Source: Bacilli bacterium
GTDB taxonomy: Bacteria > Bacillota_I > Bacilli_A > RF39 > UBA660
DNA: 6,352 bases
Assembly: GCA_022793145.1 (NCBI GenBank)
Contig: JAAWCI010000007.1
Span: 1-6,352 of the forward strand
Direction: 5' to 3'
Shown: piece after piece, positions 1 through 5,228 of the stretch
How positions within the stretch are numbered: the stretch's first letter is position 1
How the letters are laid out: each line of letters begins with the position of its first letter
The notes under the pieces: generated by a model
What the model was told of the DNA's origin: nothing
The model's database searches: none
Seen by the model: the letters and a program-made list of their open reading frames with translations, nothing else
Program-made: the position numbers and the translations under genes

Positions 1-1220
1 TCAATACGGTGGTTTTAAAAAATCGCGAAGTGGATGATGAAAACGTTACAAAAAAAGCAGAAAATGTAGAAATAGAGCGTTCTATTGTGATTAGCGAGGA
101 CTATATTTTGTATGATGCAGAATTAAGAAAAAAGGCAATTGATAAAATCTTTGAACGATTAAATGGACTTACTTATGTAGATATGAAGTTAACAACTTAT
201 TATGGAAAACCATTTTTAAAAATGGGTTCAAAAATAAAGATAGAAACAGATAATGGATTTCTAGAAACTTATGTTTTAAAACATCAATTTACATTTAATG
301 GTGCTTTTACAAGTACCATAGAAAGTCCATTAGAAACAGAACAAGAAATTAAAACAAAACAAAATGTTACTTTAAAAGAAGCATTAAAAAATACACAAAT
401 TATAGTAGATAAGCAAAATCAAAAAATAGAAGCAATTGTAAAAGAAGTTGATATATCAAATGGAGCAATTTTAGAAATGCAAAATACGATTGTTCAGAAT
501 AAAGAAGAAACGACTAATTTAATTAGTCAAACAGGTGGAAGCAATTTACTTTTAAACTCCCAATTTTATCAAGAAGCTGATAGATGGGAAAAAAGTGAAG
601 AAATCGATTTTAAAGTAATTACAGGAAATGTTGATATAGAACAAAATACAATTACCAAATCAGAATTGTTATTGAAAAATGGTATTTTGTCTCAAGAGTT
701 TTCTATGATGAATCAAAAAGATTACACTATCTCATTGAAATATAAAAAAGAAGGTTTAAATCAAAAAGAATCGGGAATTAGAATTTATAAAACAGACAAT
801 TCTTATTTTGAAATTTTAAAGACAACTCTTCCTATGACTTCAAGAAAAAATTTTTCCTATACTTTTAGAGCTCCGATGGGAGCTACTAAAATAGAAATTT
901 ATACAAATGATGATGATTTTTATATTAGTGATTTGATTGTTCAAAGTGGAACAAGTACAGAATGGAGTCCAAATGCTGTAGAAACAAGAGGTTTAGGACA
1001 TAAGCTATCTGGAAATGATTTAGAATTATATGATTTAGGCAATTCAAAAGAAAGTACAACTTTAGACTATAATAATTTAAATTTCTATCAAAATGACGTT
1101 TTGAAAGCAGAATATGGAAATAGCAATATGCTAGTAGAAAAAGCAAGAATTAAAAGCAATGCAAACATTTGTGGAATTACCTATATCAACATAGATGATG
1201 ACAATGTCATTGTGAATTAG
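1..1220 (+). CDS. Phage tail hub / tail-associated protein with carbohydrate-binding-like domain (5' end missing)
   Basis: The reading frame is open from the first bases of the window, so the N-terminus is missing. The GTG at 9 has no ribosome binding site and sits inside a folded domain, so I do not take it as the start. Bases ~3-330 encode the end of a domain resembling siphovirus tail hub (gp27-like, 'prophage endopeptidase tail') proteins: a beta-rich stretch with KMGSKIKIETDNG and ETYVLKHQFTFNGAFTSTIE, typical of the last hub subdomain. Bases ~340-530 are polar, heptad-like and Gln/Glu/Lys-rich, probably a helical linker. Bases ~537-980 look like a carbohydrate-binding beta sandwich: it opens with GGSNLLLNSQF and closes with SGTSTEWSPNA, a pairing common in Gram-positive phage tail proteins. 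The last ~80 residues are an unassigned beta-rich tail. The likely role is at the tail tip, joining tube to receptor-binding parts. No protease or lysozyme motif is visible in this part. Family assignment is from memory of motifs. Confidence 0.8.
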   Translation, partial: NTVVLKNREVDDENVTKKAENVEIERSIVISEDYILYDAELRKKAIDKIFERLNGLTYVDMKLTTYYGKPFLKMGSKIKIETDNGFLETYVLKHQFTFNGAFTSTIESPLETEQEIKTKQNVTLKEALKNTQIIVDKQNQKIEAIVKEVDISNGAILEMQNTIVQNKEETTNLISQTGGSNLLLNSQFYQEADRWEKSEEIDFKVITGNVDIEQNTITKSELLLKNGILSQEFSMMNQKDYTISLKYKKEGLNQKESGIRIYKTDNSYFEILKTTLPMTSRKNFSYTFRAPMGATKIEIYTNDDDFYISDLIVQSGTSTEWSPNAVETRGLGHKLSGNDLELYDLGNSKESTTLDYNNLNFYQNDVLKAEYGNSNMLVEKARIKSNANICGITYINIDDDNVIVN

Positions 1221-1227
1221 AGGTGAT
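1219..1227 (+). promoter_or_regulatory. Ribosome binding site of the DUF859-type gene
   Basis: AGAGGTGAT lies just upstream of the ATG at 1231 and matches the anti-Shine-Dalgarno complement AGGAGGTGAT at all but one position. It starts on the last two bases of the preceding stop codon, so the upstream and downstream genes are likely translated together. It supports 1231 as the true start. Confidence 0.75.
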
Positions 1228-1230
1228 AAT

Positions 1231-3189
1231 ATGGCGACATTATTAGGAACGAGTAATTTTAGTGGGCGATATGGAAGTCACTACTTTTACTCTGTTTATT
1301 ATGATTATACACAAGATATAGTTAACAACAAAACGATTCTTACACTTTATGGATATATTGGTGGAGATAAATATGCAGATGGGAGTGGAAGTGCTCAAAC
1401 TTGTTATATCGATGGAAGAGCGATTGGGTCTTTTACTTCTATTAAACCTAATTCTAATGTATTAATTGGAAGTACAACAAAAGAAGTCAAACATAATTCA
1501 GATGGAACATTTCCAAATACTACAATTTCTGCTTATTGTAATACTTTATGGACAAATGTAGATAATGCTTCTTTAAGTGCAACTTTAACATCAACACATA
1601 TTAAATCGATTGCAAGAAAAAGTACTCTAGGAACAATTTCTAATTTTGTTTTTGATGAAAATGAAAATATTGGAATTCCTTTTATGGTGCCAATTGTGAA
1701 GCATTATAATGAATTTTATAATGTTCTTAAGATTTCATTAATGGATGATGTTACACAATGGTCTTTTATAACAACAAGAGAAAACTTCAATGGTGGAGAA
1801 ATTGTATTTAGTGTAGAAGAATTACAAGCGATTTATAGGAGTATGAAGAAATTGCAAAGAACTCGCTTTAAATTTGAATTAATTACTTATTCTAGTAGCA
1901 ATAAAGTAAATACTATTGGAACTGATATTAACGAGAATGTATATGGAAGTATATCTTTAGTTGGACTTTCTCCTACATTTAACATAGATTCTGTAGAATT
2001 TGAAGATGTTAATGTTAAAACTTTGGCTCTTACAGAAAATAAGAATATTTTCATAAAGAATTATTCAGATTTAAAAATCATATTTACAGAAAAGGGAACC
2101 GCAAATAAAGGAGCTCTTCTTGAAGATGGTTCATATGTAGCACAAGTAACAACGCAAAGTGGTATAAAGACACAAGCATTAAATCATAGCGATATATTTC
2201 CAAAATCTCTTTTGTTCGAAAAAATCTCAGATAGTAAAGTTAGCCTTTTTGTATTTGATTCACGAAATCTTCGATATCCTACTTCAGATGTTTATCAGAA
2301 TATTATACTTTGGGATTATCAAGAAATATCTTTTGATAGAAATACAAGCAAGGTATTTAGAACAAATAGTGTAGAAGAAGCAACTTTTTTACAATTAAAA
2401 GGAATTTATTATGATTTCTCAGAAAAACAGGGAGCAAACTTTATTACACATGCTAATTTAAAATATAAAGAGAAGAATAGTCATTCAGATTTTATAGAAG
2501 TAGATATTACTTCCAATATTAGCTGTGAGAATGGAGAATTTTATTTAGATAATTATAGTTTAGGAAATCTTGATGTAACAAAAGAGTATGAGGTTGTAAT
2601 TGAAGTAAGTGATCAATTATCAACAACAAGTTTAAACTTAGATTTAAATAGCGCAGAACCATATCTTTGGCATATGAGGAAAAAGAAGATTATGGGAATT
2701 GGAGGAAAACCAGATACTGATTTAACAAAAGGTTCTCTTCACCTTTATGGAGATATTAAAGTAGAAGGAAAATATATGGATATATATCCAATTGGCTCTA
2801 TCTATATGAGTGTTAATAATATCAATCCAAGTACATTATTTGGTGGAAATTGGGAGCAAATTAAAGATCGTTTTTTATTAAGTGCAGGAAATAGTTATGC
2901 TGCAGGAACAACAGGGGGAGAAGTTAATCACACCTTATCCATTAATGAAATGCCTTCTCATACCCATAGTCAAAATCCTCACGGTCATTCGCAACATCCA
3001 AATACTTGGATGAACGTAGGTTCTTCACAAATACCAAGAACAGGAGGATATTATTACGCAAATGCAGAGCATTCTGCGGATTATTGGACTGGAAGTACAA
3101 CTGCAACTAATAACTATACAGGAGGAAATGCTCCTCATAACAATATGCCTCCTTATTTGGTAGTTTATGTTTGGAAACGGGTTTCATAG
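1231..3189 (+). CDS. DUF859-type phage minor structural protein with C-terminal Gp10-C-like tip domain
   Basis: This 652-aa protein is probably a tail tip or baseplate receptor-binding component. Residues 1-125 resemble the N-terminus of siphovirus DUF859 proteins: a short MATLLGTSNFSG start, a beta-rich body, a KEVKHNSDGTF turn, then SIARKSTL, which corresponds to the family's usual 'IPRAST'-like junction. Residues ~126-500 form a long beta-rich middle. At ~490-515 come MGIGGKPDTD and LHLYGDIKVEGK, a motif typical just before the end of this family. Residues 519-652 form a separate domain beginning YPIGSIYM and ending MPPYLVVYVWKRVS, matching the C-terminal domain of T4 Gp10-like baseplate proteins. 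It contains five closely spaced His (577, 579, 584, 586, 589), as in metal-binding phage tips. No signal peptide or membrane segment is seen. The tip domain is repeated in the gene at 4581. Function is inferred from family and position. Confidence 0.82.
   Translation: MATLLGTSNFSGRYGSHYFYSVYYDYTQDIVNNKTILTLYGYIGGDKYADGSGSAQTCYIDGRAIGSFTSIKPNSNVLIGSTTKEVKHNSDGTFPNTTISAYCNTLWTNVDNASLSATLTSTHIKSIARKSTLGTISNFVFDENENIGIPFMVPIVKHYNEFYNVLKISLMDDVTQWSFITTRENFNGGEIVFSVEELQAIYRSMKKLQRTRFKFELITYSSSNKVNTIGTDINENVYGSISLVGLSPTFNIDSVEFEDVNVKTLALTENKNIFIKNYSDLKIIFTEKGTANKGALLEDGSYVAQVTTQSGIKTQALNHSDIFPKSLLFEKISDSKVSLFVFDSRNLRYPTSDVYQNIILWDYQEISFDRNTSKVFRTNSVEEATFLQLKGIYYDFSEKQGANFITHANLKYKEKNSHSDFIEVDITSNISCENGEFYLDNYSLGNLDVTKEYEVVIEVSDQLSTTSLNLDLNSAEPYLWHMRKKKIMGIGGKPDTDLTKGSLHLYGDIKVEGKYMDIYPIGSIYMSVNNINPSTLFGGNWEQIKDRFLLSAGNSYAAGTTGGEVNHTLSINEMPSHTHSQNPHGHSQHPNTWMNVGSSQIPRTGGYYYANAEHSADYWTGSTTATNNYTGGNAPHNNMPPYLVVYVWKRVS
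3091..3160 (+). repeat. Direct repeat copy 1, within the tip-domain coding sequence
   Basis: This 70-base stretch of the DUF859/tip gene matches 5088-5157 at 56 of 70 positions without gaps by hand count, including an exact 20-base match (3133-3152 with 5130-5149). It encodes TTATNN through PPYL of the tip domain. Conserved protein sequence explains it in part. Confidence 0.75.
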
Positions 3190-3191
3190 AT

Positions 3192-3515
3192 ATGGAAAAT
3201 ATGACATTAAACGAATTATCAAATTTATTGGCATTCATTATTACATTGATATCTTCTATAGGAACTTTATTATTTGGAATAAAAACGATTTTGAATAAGC
3301 AATTAAAACCATTAGAAGAAAACATTGAGAATTTAGATAGGAATCAGTGCAAAAATTATTTGGTGAGTTTTCTAGCTGATGTAGAACGTGGAGAGAATTT
3401 TGATGAGGCCCTTATTAAAAGAGCTTATGATGTTTATGACCATTATGTAAAAGATTTAAAAGGAAATAGTTATATTCATGACAAATGGGAAAAATTGATG
3501 AAAGGAAGTAATTAA
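3192..3515 (+). CDS. Small single-pass membrane protein of the lysis region
   Basis: This 107-aa protein has one hydrophobic segment (residues ~11-34, rich in Leu/Ile/Phe) followed by a charged, helical cytoplasmic-type part: KQLKPLEENIENLDRNQCKN, then LVSFLADVERGE, an acidic helix, and GNSYIHDKWEKLM. Small proteins with this 'CKNYLV.FLADVE...GNSYI' pattern are, as I recall, common beside holins in Firmicutes phages, but I know of no established function. I chose the ATG at 3192, two bases after the upstream stop at 3187-3189. An in-frame TTG at 3171 and an ATG at 3201 are alternatives. No strong Shine-Dalgarno precedes any of the three, so initiation probably depends on termination-reinitiation from the preceding gene. 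Its stop directly abuts the next ATG. Possible roles are a holin partner, an antiholin, or a membrane-anchored accessory protein. Confidence 0.75.
   Translation: MENMTLNELSNLLAFIITLISSIGTLLFGIKTILNKQLKPLEENIENLDRNQCKNYLVSFLADVERGENFDEALIKRAYDVYDHYVKDLKGNSYIHDKWEKLMKGSN
3501..3508 (+). promoter_or_regulatory. Ribosome binding site of the holin-like gene
   Basis: AAAGGAAG lies inside the last codons of the upstream membrane-protein gene, at a normal distance from the ATG at 3516. It decides that start, because the ATG follows the TAA at 3513-3515 with no gap and the in-frame ATG at 3528 has no comparable site. Confidence 0.65.
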
Positions 3516-3794
3516 ATGCAAGAATTTATGAACTGGGATATTCTAACTACATATGCGACTTTTGTCACGATTGTATTTATGGTAGTGGAATTTATTAAAG
3601 AATTAAAATATGTAAAAAAAATAAAAACAAAATATGTAAGTTTTTTCGTCGCGTTGATTTTATTGACGATTACTAATTTAGCGCTCAATACCTTTCACTT
3701 TTTTGATATTACATTATACATACTAAGCTCTATTAGTATTAGTTTAGGAGCAAACGGATTAAATGACTTTAATAGAAAAGGAGGGATTTTATGA
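3516..3794 (+). CDS. Probable phage holin
   Basis: This 92-aa protein has three hydrophobic stretches at residues ~9-27, ~41-58 and ~62-79. A basic loop (KELKYVKKIKTK) separates the first two, and the C-terminus is short and polar. Size, topology and position directly before a cell-wall hydrolase fit a phage holin: a membrane protein that opens the cytoplasmic membrane at a set time so the endolysin can reach the wall. The closing SLGANGLNDFNR resembles the 'ALAANGAYD' ending that I recall from Firmicutes phage holins. It starts immediately after the upstream stop, and its TGA overlaps the endolysin ATG (ATGA at 3791-3794), so the two are probably translationally coupled. The endolysin has no signal peptide, which is consistent with needing a holin. 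Activity is inferred, not shown. Confidence 0.78.
   Translation: MQEFMNWDILTTYATFVTIVFMVVEFIKELKYVKKIKTKYVSFFVALILLTITNLALNTFHFFDITLYILSSISISLGANGLNDFNRKGGIL
3777..3785 (+). promoter_or_regulatory. Strong ribosome binding site of the endolysin gene
   Basis: AAAGGAGGG lies within the last codons of the holin-like gene, five bases before the ATG at 3791. It is the longest Shine-Dalgarno match in the window and fixes the endolysin start. This may give the endolysin higher translation than its membrane partners. Confidence 0.8.
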
Positions 3795-4576
3795 AAAAAG
3801 GAATGACAAGTATTAGGAATGGAGTAGAAGATTTACTTTGTCCATTTGAATATGTTGGAATTAGCCAACCAGCAAATGGAGCCTATTCTCATCAAGGAAC
3901 AATGGCAAATGATATTGGTTTTAAAGATATTAGAAATCCATATGAACCATATTATGCACCTTGTCATATTAAATGTATTCATATATGGAAAGACTATGGA
4001 CAAGCTATGTGGCAATCGATAAACAAAGTTCGTTTTACAGATGGTTCTATTGATTATCTTACTTTTGTAACAGCACATGATAATTCATTTACCGCAACAG
4101 TTGGAATGGAAAGACAACAAGGAGAATTAATTGGTCATAAGGGAAACAAAAAAGCAAGTGGTGTTCATGCTCATATTGAATGTGCAAAAGGATTATATAG
4201 TGCGAAAGATTGGAAATACAATTCTTATGGCAACCCATGTTTTCCTAATGAAATCAATATTGATGAAGTATTCTTTTTTGATGAAACAGAACTAAGTAAA
4301 AATCATATTCCAAGTACTTATAAAATCAAATACTTAAAAGATGTTGTATTAGAAACATCATCTAATAAAGAACCGCTTCCTTTAAAAGTAGGAGACCAAG
4401 TAAAAATTATAAAAACAGGAAATGGTTCTAGTTTAGGGACTTCAAATATAGCTTATGGAATTGGCTGGGATAGAAAAATATTAAAAATTTGGGAAGATAG
4501 GCCTTACCCATATCAAGTAGGAAATGAAACGGGAACAACAGGCTTCTATAGAAGAGAAGCATTAGAAAAGAGGTAA
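3791..4576 (+). CDS. Phage endolysin: M23-type metallopeptidase with C-terminal SH3-like domain
   Basis: This 261-aa protein is a probable peptidoglycan endopeptidase that cuts cross-links or stem peptides at lysis. Residues ~15-135 carry the M23 (lysostaphin/LytM-type) pattern: SHQGTMANDIG supplies the first zinc ligands (H34 and D41), AHD at 95-97 precedes the GELIGHKGN turn, and HAHIE at 126-130 supplies the HxH pair, with H128 the expected zinc ligand and H126 the expected catalytic His. The first His and Asp are seven positions apart, wider than the HxxxD of classical LytM but like other phage members of the fold that I recall. Residues ~175-261 form an SH3-like module: LPLKVGDQVKIIKTGNGSS, AYGIGWDRKIL, PYPYQVGNETGTTGFYR. 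It is probably the wall-binding part. There is no signal peptide. The start overlaps the holin stop. The cut bond cannot be read from sequence. Confidence 0.88.
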   Translation: MKKGMTSIRNGVEDLLCPFEYVGISQPANGAYSHQGTMANDIGFKDIRNPYEPYYAPCHIKCIHIWKDYGQAMWQSINKVRFTDGSIDYLTFVTAHDNSFTATVGMERQQGELIGHKGNKKASGVHAHIECAKGLYSAKDWKYNSYGNPCFPNEINIDEVFFFDETELSKNHIPSTYKIKYLKDVVLETSSNKEPLPLKVGDQVKIIKTGNGSSLGTSNIAYGIGWDRKILKIWEDRPYPYQVGNETGTTGFYRREALEKR

Positions 4577-4580
4577 AAAA

Positions 4581-5186
4581 ATGAATGAAACAATCAATTC
4601 TGTTTTTACAGAAACACAAGATGGAATCAATGCATCGCTCAATCAGCTAGAAGTAACTTGTATTACTTCAAAACAAAATAACTTTCATTTAGACAGTGAA
4701 GGAAATTTATCCGTAAATAGTATTACAACAGTAGTTGATAATCCTACTACTAGTACAACTGTTGATTTTAATTCTATTTATCCAATTGGTTCTATTTATA
4801 TGAATACAGCTTTGGTAGATCCAGTAACTCTCTTTGGAGGAACTTGGGAATTACTAAAAAATAGATTCTTAATTGGGGCAGGAGATTTATATGAAGTAGG
4901 AGAAATGAAAGGCGAAATAGAGCATAAATTAACAAAAGAAGAAATGCCAAAGCATACGCATACTCAAAACCCACACAGTCACACACAACATCCTGATACT
5001 TGGATGAATATTGACAATCCTTGGGTTCCAAAATCTGAGTACTATTATGCCCATTCTGGAAATGGAATATCTAATAAATATTATACTGGCAATACAACCG
5101 CAACTAACAATGATACAGGAGGTTCACAACCTCATAACAATATGCCTCCATATTTGGCAGTTTACATGTGGAAGAGAGTCGCTTAG
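4581..5186 (+). CDS. Small tail-tip protein: second copy of the Gp10-C-like domain
   Basis: In this 201-aa protein, residues 67-201 are a paralogue of the C-terminal domain of the 652-aa protein upstream. Both begin YPIGSIYM and share TLFGG, TQNPH/SQNPH, TTATNN and PHNNMPPYL. My hand alignment gives about 78 identities over ~134 positions. The His cluster is fully kept (H125, 127, 132, 134, 137). The first 66 residues are polar and Thr/Asn/Ser-rich, with FHLDSEGNLSVNSITT, resembling the short shaft or attachment segments before such tips. No membrane segment or signal peptide is seen. It starts four bases after the endolysin stop; GAGG at 4570-4573, overlapping the endolysin's last codons, is its likely ribosome binding site. 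It could be an alternative receptor-binding tip, a second baseplate part, or a wall-targeting accessory protein. The domain call is firm; the role is open. Confidence 0.8.
   Translation: MNETINSVFTETQDGINASLNQLEVTCITSKQNNFHLDSEGNLSVNSITTVVDNPTTSTTVDFNSIYPIGSIYMNTALVDPVTLFGGTWELLKNRFLIGAGDLYEVGEMKGEIEHKLTKEEMPKHTHTQNPHSHTQHPDTWMNIDNPWVPKSEYYYAHSGNGISNKYYTGNTTATNNDTGGSQPHNNMPPYLAVYMWKRVA
5088..5157 (+). repeat. Direct repeat copy 2, within the second tip-domain gene
   Basis: Partner of the repeat at 3091-3160, in the same orientation about 2 kb downstream. Both membrane-protein genes and the endolysin gene lie between the copies. Most differences fall in the middle of the stretch, where the two proteins differ (NYTGGNA versus NDTGGSQ). 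Confidence 0.75.
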
Positions 5187-5201
5187 CTTAGCTCTCTTTC
5201 C
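5170..5201 (+). terminator. Possible stem-loop at the end of the second tip gene (weak terminator or attenuator)
   Basis: GGAAGAGAG (5170-5178) can pair with CTCTCTTTCC (5192-5201) if one T is bulged, giving about nine pairs around a 13-base loop that contains the TAG stop (5184-5186) and the tandem GCTTAGCTTAG. No clean T-run follows (CTCTTAAAGTTTT comes next), so it does not look like a strong intrinsic terminator. It could attenuate transcription into the next gene or protect the 3' end of a processed message. Confidence 0.3.
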
Positions 5202-5213
5202 TCTTAAAGTTTT

Positions 5214-5221
5214 AAAAGGAG
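5214..5221 (+). promoter_or_regulatory. Ribosome binding site of the DNRLRE gene
   Basis: AAAAGGAG, followed by TGAT, lies seven bases before the ATG at 5229 and decides that start. The GTG at 5221, in another frame, meets a stop after seven codons and is not a real start. Confidence 0.75.
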
Positions 5222-5228
5222 TGATGAA

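Noticed and set aside
9..11. GTG as the start of the first gene
   Set aside because: The frame is open upstream to the window edge, there is no ribosome binding site, and the start would cut into a hub-type domain. The gene is better read as 5'-truncated.
3118..3154. AGGAGG/CCTCCT hairpin inside the tip-domain coding sequence
   Set aside because: The pairing is short, far apart and explained by conserved Gly-Gly and Pro-Pro codons; the second copy keeps it only partly.
3171..3191. TTG start giving a 114-residue version of the small membrane protein
   Set aside because: A TTG without a good ribosome binding site would overlap the upstream gene by 19 bases. The ATG at 3192, two bases after the stop, is simpler.
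925..5031. Several minus-strand frames of 63-81 codons (925-1146, 3107-3325, 3833-4078, 4428-4619, 4792-5031)
   Set aside because: All lie opposite well-supported genes, are rich in Leu, Phe, Ile, Tyr and Cys as expected from reversed A+T-rich code, and match no family I recognise.
2785..5186. Diversity-generating retroelement acting on the two tip domains
   Set aside because: The copies differ at scattered positions of all kinds, not mainly at adenines in a template/variable pair, and no reverse transcriptase gene is in the window.
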